From Devosiaceae bacterium (GTDB lineage Bacteria; Pseudomonadota; Alphaproteobacteria; Rhizobiales; Devosiaceae), in NCBI GenBank assembly GCA_021648375.1, contig JAKISW010000056.1, positions 1 to 11,100 of the forward strand: a DNA stretch of 11,100 nucleotides, read 5' to 3'. Shown piece after piece: positions 1 to 7,170 of the stretch. The notes under the pieces were generated by a model. The model searched no databases, was not told where the DNA came from, and saw only the letters and a program-made list of their open reading frames with translations. How positions within the stretch are numbered: position 1 is the stretch's first letter; the number at the start of each line of letters is the position of its first letter. The position numbers were made by a program, and so were the translations under genes.

Positions 1-110
1 CAAAATGGCTGGCATACTACAACTCTGAGCGCCCGCATTCGACCCACGGAATATTGACACCAAACGAAGCCTATGAAAGAAAAACACAACCAACGAGATT
101 GGCAGCCTAA
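1..110 (+). CDS. IS3-family transposase (OrfB), C-terminal fragment
   Basis: The reading frame starts at base 3 and gives 35 residues before a TAA at 108-110. The peptide contains YYNSERPHSTHGILTPNEAY, which matches the conserved end of the DDE integrase domain of IS3-family OrfB proteins: tyrosine-asparagine, the RPH motif, then G-x-x-TP and a tyrosine. The catalytic DDE residues lie upstream and outside the window, so activity cannot be judged. The fragment is cut by the window edge, not obviously by a mutation. The subgroup within IS3 cannot be assigned from this much sequence. Confidence 0.85.
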   Translation, partial: KWLAYYNSERPHSTHGILTPNEAYERKTQPTRLAA

Positions 111-165
111 ATGAAACCATGATCCATTTTAATCTGGCTGCTAACTGGTCGAAATAGTAGGACCA
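1..165 (+). mobile_element. IS3-family insertion sequence, right end (left part outside window)
   Basis: The segment holds the C-terminal end of an IS3-type transposase followed by about 55 non-coding bases ending near GGACCA at 160-165. Read on the opposite strand, this end begins TGGTCCTACTATTTCGACCA, which has the TG start and general look of IS3-family terminal inverted repeats (TGATCCTACC... in IS3 itself, from memory). The element therefore probably ends at 165, and a target duplication of 3-4 bases would start with CCTC. The left end and matching repeat are outside the window, so the exact boundary and whether the element is complete are inferred. It stops about 48 bases from the 3' end of the tRNA-Asp gene. 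Confidence 0.7.
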
Positions 166-213
166 CCTCTTAGTTTGGCGGCATTTGCGAACCTTGGGCT
201 ATCCACATGAAAA

Positions 214-290
<77 letters not shown>

Positions 291-331
291 AACAGGGCCA
301 CAATCGTGTGACTCTTCTAAAGGTTGCGCCG

Positions 332-360
332 GTTTAGCTATGTTCACCTCGACTTGTCAA
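332..360 (-). promoter_or_regulatory. sigma70-type promoter of tRNA-Asp
   Basis: On the minus strand a perfect TTGACA (-35, 355-360) is followed after exactly 17 bases by CTAAAC (-10, 332-337). This places the start of transcription about 35 bases before the mature tRNA. Orientation and distance fit a tRNA promoter. The -10 match is only moderate, but the tRNA-Lys gene in this window has a similar box (TTAAAA) at the same distance from its tRNA. Confidence 0.55.
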
Positions 361-594
361 GGATATAAAACCGTTTGTGCCAGCGTTTTAACCCATCCAC
401 TTTTTTTTAACTAAAATTTGGTTGTGCGCATTGCTAATGTCAGCGCTTTTCACCTTATTTTAATTTTGAAACACTCGGATCCCATATGGAAACCATTGTT
501 CTGCCCTGGATAGGATTCGGGTTAGGCTTTTGAATTCTCCTGCAGTTTCTGTTAGTCTTATTATTCCAAAACAAAAAGGGTAGCAGGTGCGCAT
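361..594. other. intergenic region between tRNA-Asp promoter and deiminase gene
   Basis: Together with the tRNA promoter this makes about 300 bases without a gene. The stretch is AT-rich and contains no convincing ORF, RNA gene or strong hairpin. A possible weak promoter for the downstream gene is TTGAAT (530-535), a 17-base gap and TAGTCT (553-558), but the -10 match is poor. Nothing else is recognisable. Confidence 0.5.
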
Positions 595-1674
595 ATGCAA
601 CTCACAAGACGACACGTATTGGCTGCTCTGATGGCAGGCACTGTTACACGCCCGATTATGGCGAAGCCTGTGGGTCTGCGACTGGCCGCGGAATGGGAAC
701 CGCATCTGGGATGCGTGATGGCACTAAATGATGCCGTTGATACCTATGGCAATCGCGCCATGCGACGCATTCAAGAAGAACAGGCAGTGATTGCCAACGC
801 CATTGCAACGTTTGAACCGGTGACAATGCTGATCAATCCTGCTCAGCGCAATCGGGCGCAAAAAATTCTTAAACCCTCCATTACTCTGGTTGAAATGGCT
901 CACTACGATATCTGGACGCGCGATACCCTGCCGACCATTGCCTACGGGCCTGAAAACACCCCAATCGCTGTCGACTGGAATTTTAACGTCTGGGGTGAGA
1001 AATTTCCCGGTTATGATCGCGATCGAAATCTGGCGGCACGATTTGCCACAAGCCGAGGATTAAAGCGCAGTGCAGCTCCAATCATTTGCGAAGGAGGTGC
1101 AATAGAAGTGGATGGACAAGGCACACTGATAACTACTGAGACATGTCTTTTAAATCCAAATCGCAATCCCGGTAAAAGCCGCGCCGAAATCGAAGAAGGA
1201 TTGCGTCAGATGACCGGAGCGCGCCATATCATCTGGCTCAAAGGCTCTGAAGCAGATACCGTAACCGATGGTCATATTGATGCATTGATGCGAATAATTC
1301 GCCCAGGGGTTGTTGTGGTGGAAGTTACCGATGATCCGCTGGATCCGGAATATGGGGACCTGTTGGAAAACCTGGCCCGTATGCGTAAAGCACGCGATAT
1401 CAACGGGCAGCCCTTTGAGGTTCATGTGGTCAGGCGTCCAGACTGGGATATTATGCCACAAAGAGGAAATGACTTTTCATCATCCTACGTCAATTCTTAT
1501 TTTCCCAATGGTGGTATTGTAATGCCGCTCTTTAACGACCCAAAAGCAGATGCACAGGCTCGTGCCCTTTTTCAGGCGCTGGAACCAAACCGCAGGATTG
1601 TTCAGATCGACACAAGCGAGATTTGTGAGGGTGGCGGCGGAATACATTGTAATACAATGCAAATACCGGCGTAA
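595..1674 (+). CDS. agmatine deiminase / peptidyl-arginine deiminase family protein with Tat signal
   Basis: This 359-residue protein belongs to the agmatine deiminase (AguA)/bacterial PAD family, which hydrolyses a guanidinium group to a ureido group and ammonia; AguA turns agmatine into N-carbamoylputrescine. Visible family motifs are WTRD (107-110), EGGAIE (166-171), TDGHID (224-229) and GGGGIHCNT (346-354). By family analogy Cys352 is the nucleophile, with His227, Asp110 and Asp229 at the active site. All key residues are present and the length is normal. The N-terminus reads TRRHVLAALMAG, a twin-arginine motif followed by a short hydrophobic run, with possible cleavage after Ala23, so export through Tat is inferred. 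The ATG has a modest AGG 7 bases upstream. The gene converges on the DUF502 gene. No N-carbamoylputrescine amidase is nearby, so the substrate (free agmatine or another guanidino compound) is uncertain. Confidence 0.88.
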   Translation: MQLTRRHVLAALMAGTVTRPIMAKPVGLRLAAEWEPHLGCVMALNDAVDTYGNRAMRRIQEEQAVIANAIATFEPVTMLINPAQRNRAQKILKPSITLVEMAHYDIWTRDTLPTIAYGPENTPIAVDWNFNVWGEKFPGYDRDRNLAARFATSRGLKRSAAPIICEGGAIEVDGQGTLITTETCLLNPNRNPGKSRAEIEEGLRQMTGARHIIWLKGSEADTVTDGHIDALMRIIRPGVVVVEVTDDPLDPEYGDLLENLARMRKARDINGQPFEVHVVRRPDWDIMPQRGNDFSSSYVNSYFPNGGIVMPLFNDPKADAQARALFQALEPNRRIVQIDTSEICEGGGGIHCNTMQIPA

Positions 1675-1692
1675 TGACTGCGCTTAAAACGG

Positions 1693-1710
1693 ACTGGAAA
1701 CAGTTTTTAT
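1693..1710 (+). terminator. possible weak terminator between convergent genes
   Basis: ACTG-GAAA-CAGT (1693-1704) can form a 4-bp stem with a stable tetraloop, and a run of T follows directly. It lies in the short gap between the convergent deiminase and DUF502 genes. The stem is very short, so this is a tentative call. Confidence 0.25.
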
Positions 1711-2480
1711 TCAGCAGCGTTTTTGTCGGATTTTGCTGTGGTTGAGCCAGTTTCTTCAGCCATTTCACGAGCCATTTTTTTATCATGTTCAGCGGCTATT
1801 TTGGCGGTATTGCGCTCATATTCCGGGGAAACCAGACCGGCTGAAATAATAAGCTTCGCCGCATCCTCGGTCGACATATCCAGAATTTTTATCTCAGATT
1901 TGGGAATAAACAACAAAAAACCGGAGGTGGGATTTGGCGTCGTAGGCAAAAAACAACCCAACACCTCTTCTCCGTCCACCTTTTCTTTTACTTCACCTTT
2001 TGCCGGGGTGGAAATCAGCACAATTGCCCAAAGACCGGGGCGTGGATATTGAATAAGGCCAACCTGTTTAAAACTCTGGGAACTCTGATTGACTGCTGTT
2101 TCAAAAATCTGTTTGAGGCCACTATAAATTGTGGAAACAACCGGCAGACGGGCAAGAATTCTATCACCAAACTGCAAGAAGGATTTTCCAACCAGATTTG
2201 CGGTCAGTGCACCAAGAATGGTTACCGCAATCATCCCGACCAGCAGCCCAAAACCGGGAATTATCACGGGCAGGTAATTGTCTGGATTATACTGGGGGGG
2301 AATCAGGGGTTTTACGAAGGAATCAACGAAACCAATTGCAGTCCATGCAAGAAACAGGGTGATACCAATAGGGCCGACTATTACAAGGCCGGTAAAAAAC
2401 CAGTTGTAAACTGTCCGCAGCGCATTTTTTCTTCTGGCGCCGCGAGGGCGCTTACGCTGTTTTTGTGGTTTTTTGGTCAA
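1707..2480 (-). CDS. DUF502 family integral membrane protein
   Basis: This 257-residue protein resembles the DUF502 family of uncharacterised inner-membrane proteins. It opens with a strongly basic stretch (KKPQKQRKRPRGARRK, residues 3-18). A first membrane segment lies near 27-50 (FFTGLVIVGPIGITLFL) and a second near 68-95 (LPVIIPGFGLLVGMIAVTILG). A conserved-looking block RLPVVSTIYSGLKQIFETA (about 110-128) and a soluble beta-rich domain with FLPTTPNPTSGFLLFIP follow. The C-terminal tail is charged. The start is TTG at 2480-2478: no upstream or nearby ATG fits the family N-terminus, and AGGGAAG lies about 9 bases before it. It is on the same strand as glmS, 177 bases downstream, a neighbourhood I recall for Rhizobiales. 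Function is unknown; an envelope role is an inference from context. Confidence 0.85.
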   Translation of the reverse strand: MTKKPQKQRKRPRGARRKNALRTVYNWFFTGLVIVGPIGITLFLAWTAIGFVDSFVKPLIPPQYNPDNYLPVIIPGFGLLVGMIAVTILGALTANLVGKSFLQFGDRILARLPVVSTIYSGLKQIFETAVNQSSQSFKQVGLIQYPRPGLWAIVLISTPAKGEVKEKVDGEEVLGCFLPTTPNPTSGFLLFIPKSEIKILDMSTEDAAKLIISAGLVSPEYERNTAKIAAEHDKKMAREMAEETGSTTAKSDKNAAE

Positions 2481-2544
2481 AGCAGCTAGCTTCCCTTTAA
2501 TATGCGGGCCAGATTCTCAATACATGCGAATCCTTCTTTTTACC

Positions 2545-2566
2545 GGTCACTTAATATAGGTCACTT
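2545..2566. repeat. 8-bp direct repeat GGTCACTT, 14-base period
   Basis: GGTCACTT occurs at 2545-2552 and again at 2559-2566, separated by AATATA. The pair lies 65-86 bases upstream of the DUF502 start codon, in the gap after glmS. It could be a binding site for a regulator or chance. Confidence 0.4.
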
Positions 2567-2657
2567 GCCCTCACCCGCCAAGTACACGCAAGAACAATTA
2601 TGCATTACTGGTTTACATAAGTAGTTTACGCAGGATCTGCTTTCACCAGCAGCGCTA

Positions 2658-4484
2658 CTATTCAACGGTAACAGATTTGGCCAGATTGCGCGGTTGATCA
2701 ACATCAGTACCCATAAAAACTGCCGTATGATAAGCCAGCAACTGTACCGGAATAATCGCCAGAATGGGTGCAACAAAACTGTGGATTTGAGGCATAAGAA
2801 TAATGTCATCCACCCCATCACCGGCCTGCTCCGCCCCCTTCTCGTCGGTAATAAGAATAACCCTGCCGCCTCTAGCTGCAACTTCGTGCATATTGGAGAG
2901 GGTTTTTTCCATCAATTCATCGGACGGGGCCACAACCACAATCGGCATCTGCTCATCAACCAGAGCAATTGGACCATGCTTTAACTCACCTGCGGCATAA
3001 CCCTCAGCGTGAATATAGGACAATTCCTTGAGTTTTAATGCCCCCTCCAGAGCAACCGGAAACATCGGACCGCGACCAAGATAAAAAATACTATTGGCTC
3101 TGGAGAGTTTTTTTGCCACGTTCTTAATTTTACTTTCGTCAGCCAAAGCTTTAGTAACAGCGCTTGGCAAGTGCAATAGAGCTTTCACCAGCTCCTGCTC
3201 TTTTTCACTATCAAGCACATTGCGGGCTCGTCCTGCCGCCACCACAAGAGAGGCAAGCACCACCAGTTGCGAAGTGAGTGCCTTGGTGGAGGCTACACCT
3301 ATCTCGGGTCCACAAAGCAGAGGAAACGCGATGTCTGATTCTCTGGCAATGGTGGATTCTGCTACATTTACAATCGAGGCGATATGCTGCCCCTGCCCGG
3401 CACAATAGCGCAGAGCGGCAAGGGTATCGGCAGTTTCTCCGGATTGAGAGATAAACAATGAAAGCCCACCTTCAACCATGGGCGGTTCACGATAGCGAAA
3501 TTCAGATGCAATATCCACTTCCACCGGCAGGCGCGCATAGCGCTCGAACCAGTATTTGGCAACTGAGGCAGCAAGAAACGAAGTTCCACACGAGGCGATA
3601 GTGATTTTGGAAAGTTTGGCAAAATCAAACGGAAGGTTTTCAGGAACCGGTGCCGTTCCGGTGGTAAGATCAAGATAATGCCCTAAAGCGTGGGAGATAG
3701 TTTCGGGCTGTTCAAAAATTTCCTTGGCCATAAAATGGCGATGATTGCCCTTATCAACAATCGCAGCGGATGCTGAAGAAGTTTCAATTTTCCGGCTGAC
3801 CTTTTTATCATTCTTATCAAATATTGTTGTTGCCTGAGGCGTTAAAACCGCCCAATCACCCTCTTCAAGATAAGTGATTTGATTGGTGAACGGAGCCAGA
3901 GCAAACGCATCTGAACCAAGATAGACTTCCCTGTCCCCATAGCCAATTGCCAAAGGAGAACCCTGTCGAGCTGCAATTATTAAATCCTCATGCCCGGCAA
4001 ACAAAAACGCCAAACCAAATGCTCCGTTGAGCATTTTTAGCACTTTTGCCACCGCCTGAGTTGGCTCTACCCCCTTATCCATCTCGCGGGTGACCAGCAT
4101 GGCCACAACTTCGCTATCAGTTTCGGTTTGGGCCTCATAGCCATCCTTTAACAATTGCTCGCGCAATTCGCGAAAATTTTCGATTATGCCATTATGCACC
4201 ACCGAAACTTTTGGCGTTGAATGGGGGTGGGCATTGTTTTCGGTTGGCGCGCCATGGGTTGCCCAACGGGTGTGCCCAATGCCGGTAACTCCGGGCAAAG
4301 GTTGTCCTTCCAAGCGTTTTTCCAGATTTGCCAGCTTTCCTTCAGCCCGCCGTCTGTCAAGAATTCCATCATGCAAAGTGGCTATACCGGCGCTATCATA
4401 ACCGCGATATTCAAGACGTTTCAGGGCCTGCAAAAGCCTGTCTGCCACTGGCTCAACGCCGATTATGCCAACAATTCCACACAT
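2658..4484 (-). CDS. glmS: glutamine--fructose-6-phosphate aminotransferase (isomerizing)
   Basis: GlmS converts fructose-6-phosphate and glutamine to glucosamine-6-phosphate and glutamate, the first step of amino-sugar synthesis in the cytoplasm. The 608-residue product has the usual length. The N-terminus MCGIVGIIG supplies the Cys2 nucleophile of the Ntn-type glutaminase domain, with RWATHG (73-78) and NGIIEN (98-103). Two SIS isomerase domains follow: SCGTSF (298-303), SQSGET (346-351), STKALTSQ (399-406), EGALKLKE (480-487) and HGP (503-505). The ending DQPRNLAKSVTVE is the canonical C-terminus. The ATG follows the glmU stop directly (TAAATG), with GGGA about 9 bases upstream inside glmU, so translation is probably coupled. 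No glmS ribozyme-like leader is expected or seen. Confidence 0.98.
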   Translation of the reverse strand: MCGIVGIIGVEPVADRLLQALKRLEYRGYDSAGIATLHDGILDRRRAEGKLANLEKRLEGQPLPGVTGIGHTRWATHGAPTENNAHPHSTPKVSVVHNGIIENFRELREQLLKDGYEAQTETDSEVVAMLVTREMDKGVEPTQAVAKVLKMLNGAFGLAFLFAGHEDLIIAARQGSPLAIGYGDREVYLGSDAFALAPFTNQITYLEEGDWAVLTPQATTIFDKNDKKVSRKIETSSASAAIVDKGNHRHFMAKEIFEQPETISHALGHYLDLTTGTAPVPENLPFDFAKLSKITIASCGTSFLAASVAKYWFERYARLPVEVDIASEFRYREPPMVEGGLSLFISQSGETADTLAALRYCAGQGQHIASIVNVAESTIARESDIAFPLLCGPEIGVASTKALTSQLVVLASLVVAAGRARNVLDSEKEQELVKALLHLPSAVTKALADESKIKNVAKKLSRANSIFYLGRGPMFPVALEGALKLKELSYIHAEGYAAGELKHGPIALVDEQMPIVVVAPSDELMEKTLSNMHEVAARGGRVILITDEKGAEQAGDGVDDIILMPQIHSFVAPILAIIPVQLLAYHTAVFMGTDVDQPRNLAKSVTVE

Positions 4485-5876
4485 TTAGTTTTTTCCCGTT
4501 GTTTTGTAAGTTTTTGTCGCTTCCGATTTGACCATTGCATCCTTTTTAGCCTTGGCACTGGCGCGCAATCGTGGCGCATAATCTTTTTTATTGGTCTGGG
4601 CCGTTCTTGTTAAAGCCAGTTCATTAGCTTTTACATCGCGTATTATGGTGCTTCCAGCCCCGACAATGGCGTTATCGCCAATATATACTGGCGCAATCAA
4701 AGAAGTGTTGGAGCCAATTGATGCGCCCTCGCCTATCTCTGTGTGATATTTTGCGAACCCGTCATAATTGCAGGTAATGGTTCCAGCGCCTATATTGGCG
4801 TCTTTGCCGATTGTTGCGTCGCCAATATAGGACAGGTGATTTACCTTGGCCCCCTCGCCTATCTGCGCATTTTTTACTTCACAAAAATTTCCGACCTTGG
4901 CATTTGCGGCCAGATCAGCACCAGGGCGCAATCGGGCAAACGGTCCGACAATGGCATTTTTGCCAATATGGGCGCCCTCAATATGAGAAAATGCCTTGAT
5001 CAAAACACCTTGTTCAATATTCACATCAGGACCAAAAACCACATTCGGCTCGATTGTAACATCGCTGGCAATTTTGCTGTCAAAGCTGAAATAGGTAGTT
5101 TGAGGATCACGAAGAGTTACCCCGTTTTCCATAAAATTTTCACGCAGACGCTGTTGAAACAGCATTTCAGCATGGGCAAGTTGGGGGCGTGAATTCACAC
5201 CAACCACATCATTTGCATCAGCGATGGCATAGCCAACCTTGAATCCGGCAATATTTGCCAGTTTCACAAGATCGGGCAGGTAATATTCTGACTGGGCGTT
5301 GGCATTATCAACCTTTGTAATCAACTGGCGAAAAACATCTGCCTTAAAGGTCAATATGCAAGCATTACTAAGACCAATTTTAAGTTGTTCTTCATTGGCA
5401 TCCTTGTGCTCAACGATATCCAGCAGGTTATCACCCTCGACAATAAAGCGGCCATAACCACTTGGATCATCTGGCTCAAATCCTAAAATTGCCGCATCAA
5501 AACCATCATCCAGGCGTTGTAAAACTGCGGAAAAATTATTTGCCTGCAGCAGAGGATGATCGCCATAAACAACCGCAATATATCCATCTGTGCTTTTCCA
5601 TGCCTCTTTTGCCATTTTAGCCGCATGAGCTGTACCAAGACGATCTTTTTGTTCAAAAACCTTTGCTTTTGGCACCAGATCAGCAATCAGTTTTTTCATC
5701 TCAGACTGACCCGGAGCGGTAACAATGGCGATATTATTGGAACCGGCAGCAATCGCCGCGTTTATCACATGGCCGACAATGGGCATTCCTGCAACCGGAT
5801 GCAGCAATTTGGGCAGGGAGGAGCGCATGCGCGTGCCATCGCCTGCAGCCAGAATAATTGTAGTTAACTCGTCCAT
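4485..5876 (-). CDS. glmU: bifunctional UDP-GlcNAc pyrophosphorylase / glucosamine-1-phosphate N-acetyltransferase
   Basis: GlmU acetylates glucosamine-1-phosphate and joins it to UTP to give UDP-GlcNAc for peptidoglycan and lipid A. In the 463-residue product the N-terminal uridylyltransferase domain shows LAAGDGTRMRSSLPKLLHP (residues 9-27), the Q-x-x-x-LGTAHA region (76-85) and YGDHPLL (104-110). From about residue 268 the sequence is hexapeptide repeats of a left-handed beta-helix. The acetyltransferase site includes RLRPGA (315-320), Lys335, His347, Tyr350 and NYDG (370-373), followed by SIGSNTSLIAPV. Length and motifs are normal. The ATG at 5876 is supported by AAGGGGG about 7 bases upstream. 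It is the first gene of a glmU-glmS unit and is divergent from the SPOR-like gene. Confidence 0.97.
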   Translation of the reverse strand: MDELTTIILAAGDGTRMRSSLPKLLHPVAGMPIVGHVINAAIAAGSNNIAIVTAPGQSEMKKLIADLVPKAKVFEQKDRLGTAHAAKMAKEAWKSTDGYIAVVYGDHPLLQANNFSAVLQRLDDGFDAAILGFEPDDPSGYGRFIVEGDNLLDIVEHKDANEEQLKIGLSNACILTFKADVFRQLITKVDNANAQSEYYLPDLVKLANIAGFKVGYAIADANDVVGVNSRPQLAHAEMLFQQRLRENFMENGVTLRDPQTTYFSFDSKIASDVTIEPNVVFGPDVNIEQGVLIKAFSHIEGAHIGKNAIVGPFARLRPGADLAANAKVGNFCEVKNAQIGEGAKVNHLSYIGDATIGKDANIGAGTITCNYDGFAKYHTEIGEGASIGSNTSLIAPVYIGDNAIVGAGSTIIRDVKANELALTRTAQTNKKDYAPRLRASAKAKKDAMVKSEATKTYKTTGKN

Positions 5877-5945
5877 ATGTCCCCCTTAAACCCGACGGAT
5901 TATTCAAACAGGATGGTTTTTTGCCGGGTGATCTTTTGTGACGAT

Positions 5946-5974
5946 TTTATGGCAACAAGAAGTTGGCAAAGCAA
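5946..5974 (-). promoter_or_regulatory. candidate glmU promoter
   Basis: On the minus strand TTGCTT (5969-5974) is followed after 17 bases by CATAAA (5946-5951), about 70 bases upstream of the glmU ATG. Spacing is ideal and both hexamers are partial matches to a housekeeping promoter. No stronger alternative is apparent in the 151-base divergent gap. Confidence 0.35.
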
Positions 5975-5977
5975 TAA

Positions 5978-5999
5978 TAACTTAAACAATGCTAAGTTA
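5978..5999. promoter_or_regulatory. inverted repeat TAACTTA-N8-TAAGTTA in divergent promoter region
   Basis: A perfect 7-bp inverted repeat (5978-5984 and 5993-5999) with an 8-base gap lies between glmU and the SPOR-like gene, about 30 bases before the latter and just upstream of the proposed glmU -35. Its symmetry suits a dimeric DNA-binding protein acting on both genes. No T-run follows, so a terminator is unlikely. The regulator is unknown. Confidence 0.4.
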
Positions 6000-6027
6000 A
6001 ATCAATTAAAGTGATTCGTAGTTTATA

Positions 6028-7008
6028 ATGGGCAATATATTGACTGAAGAATCCCAGACACAAGATCAATACGACCCGGAACAGGCAGATTTAACGTTTT
6101 GGGGTGTGAGCGCGCTTATTGCCGTGGGCATTGCAGTTATTAGCAGTTCGGTTTCCACATTTATTCCCGATGGTTTTTTTGGTGGATTGCACGCCAATCG
6201 TGTGCAAGGGGGAACTTTTAACCAGTTACAATCCCAAATTGCGCAATTAAAAATTGAGCAGAATATTCTGTTGCAACGGGCCAACGAGATGCGAGCGCAG
6301 TTTTCGCTTTCTGAGCGAGACAGAAGCGCAGTCAACCAAAGAGTTGGTGCCCTTGAAACTTCAATTCCCATGTTGCTGGAAATTGTTCCTGAAAGAATGG
6401 ATATTGATCGACTGTCCATCACTGCCTCCATTGGCACAAGTGAAGAAGAAGAAATTATTGCCGAGGGCGGAAGCGTTGAGATTTCTCGCACCCCTCTGTT
6501 TGGTGCATCCGTTCCCCTTGGCGAACTAATGCAACCTGTCCCCCCACCACTTTCAGCTCCGGATGGAAGCATGCCGTCTGATGGTGCAGTTTCTGAAGAC
6601 ATGGCTCCTGATAATGCATCGATGGACCAAGCTGGCAATGGGGAAATGCAATCCCAAATTCCAGATCAGGCGCAAGACAAAAATATGACGGTGGATCAGA
6701 ACGTTGCCAGTTTGCCGATTGTAAACACCGAATGGAGTGATGTTAATATCAGCCAGACAATGTTTGCCATTGCAGTTGGAGAAACCGTTTCGTTTGAAAA
6801 TGCTGCCTCGCTCTGGCAGGAAATTTCAAATAATATCGGTGCTTTACTAATCGGATTAACCCCGGCCATTTCAGATCCTTTTCAAAATGAAAACTTCCGT
6901 CTGGTTCTGGGACCAATCAGCAATTATTCTGAGGCTGAAACATTATGCCGCAGAATTGACAGGGTGGGCATCAACTGTTTGCCGGTGCAATATGAAGAAC
7001 AAAACTAG
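6028..7008 (+). CDS. single-pass membrane protein with coiled coil and C-terminal SPOR-like domain
   Basis: The 326-residue product was not recognised as a named gene. An acidic N-terminus of about 24 residues precedes one membrane segment (about 25-46, FWGVSALIAVGIAVISSSVS). A likely coiled coil follows (about 62-112, rich in Q, L, E and R). Next comes a low-complexity linker rich in Pro, Asp, Ser and Met (about 165-230). The C-terminus (about 243-322) ends with FRLVLGPISNYSEAETLCRR, close to the F-x-V-x-x-G-P-f-s-n-x-x-x-A-e pattern of SPOR domains, which bind denuded peptidoglycan at division sites. Two cysteines (307, 317) lie in this domain, in the presumed periplasm. The start ATG lacks a good ribosome site, with only AAGTGA about 13 bases upstream, so the exact start is less sure. 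Divergence from glmU fits an envelope role, which is inference. Confidence 0.75.
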   Translation: MGNILTEESQTQDQYDPEQADLTFWGVSALIAVGIAVISSSVSTFIPDGFFGGLHANRVQGGTFNQLQSQIAQLKIEQNILLQRANEMRAQFSLSERDRSAVNQRVGALETSIPMLLEIVPERMDIDRLSITASIGTSEEEEIIAEGGSVEISRTPLFGASVPLGELMQPVPPPLSAPDGSMPSDGAVSEDMAPDNASMDQAGNGEMQSQIPDQAQDKNMTVDQNVASLPIVNTEWSDVNISQTMFAIAVGETVSFENAASLWQEISNNIGALLIGLTPAISDPFQNENFRLVLGPISNYSEAETLCRRIDRVGINCLPVQYEEQN

Positions 7009-7058
7009 AGGGCGTTTTAACCACAGGCAAACAATATTTAGTTAGTGACATATTGTAG

Positions 7059-7086
7059 TTGACAGAGCCGGGCCAATGTCTATGTT
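7059..7086 (+). promoter_or_regulatory. candidate distal promoter upstream of tRNA-Lys
   Basis: TTGACA (7059-7064), a 16-base gap and TATGTT (7081-7086) resemble a housekeeping promoter. If used it would give a leader of about 100 bases containing the ACCGGT hairpin before tRNA-Lys. A nearer candidate promoter has geometry matching tRNA-Asp, so this one may be secondary or unused. Confidence 0.35.
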
Positions 7087-7097
7087 CCGGCGCAATA

Positions 7098-7115
7098 ACC
7101 GGTTGAAAAACCGGT
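7098..7115 (+). repeat. 7-bp inverted repeat with GAAA loop (ACCGGTT/AACCGGT)
   Basis: ACCGGTT (7098-7104), the loop GAAA (7105-7108) and AACCGGT (7109-7115) form a perfect hairpin. The palindrome ACCGGT inside both arms occurs a third time at 7126-7131, overlapping the -35 region of the proximal tRNA-Lys promoter, and a related ACTGGT is at 7141-7146. No T-run follows on either strand, so it is not a classical terminator. It may be a protein-binding site or a leader structure. Confidence 0.5.
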
Positions 7116-7122
7116 AGCATAT

Positions 7123-7151
7123 TTGACCGGTGCACTCTCAACTGGTTAAAA
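7123..7151 (+). promoter_or_regulatory. candidate proximal promoter of tRNA-Lys
   Basis: TTGACC (7123-7128) is followed after 17 bases by TTAAAA (7146-7151). The -10 box ends 43 bases before the tRNA, almost the same as the 42-base distance for tRNA-Asp in this window, whose promoter also has a 17-base gap and a similar -10 (CTAAAC). This shared geometry is the main support. Confidence 0.45.
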
Positions 7152-7170
7152 TGCAATTCAGGAACAGACC

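Noticed and set aside
460..705. 81-codon minus-strand ORF
   Set aside because: It overlaps the start of the deiminase gene, has no ribosome site or recognisable motif and looks compositionally random.
2294..2300. Run of seven G as a phase-variation tract in the DUF502 gene
   Set aside because: The run is short, encodes Pro-Pro in a sensible place, and nothing else suggests phase variation.
2049..2489. 146-codon plus-strand ORF
   Set aside because: It is antisense to the DUF502 gene, which has clear family features; this is a shadow frame.
4485..4500. glmS ribozyme-type leader
   Set aside because: glmS follows glmU with no gap, leaving no room for a leader; that ribozyme is known from Gram-positive bacteria.
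6024..6029. Perfect TATAAT overlapping the ATG of the SPOR-like gene
   Set aside because: Transcription from it would start after the ATG, and no -35 is present at suitable spacing. Probably chance, unless translation starts further downstream.
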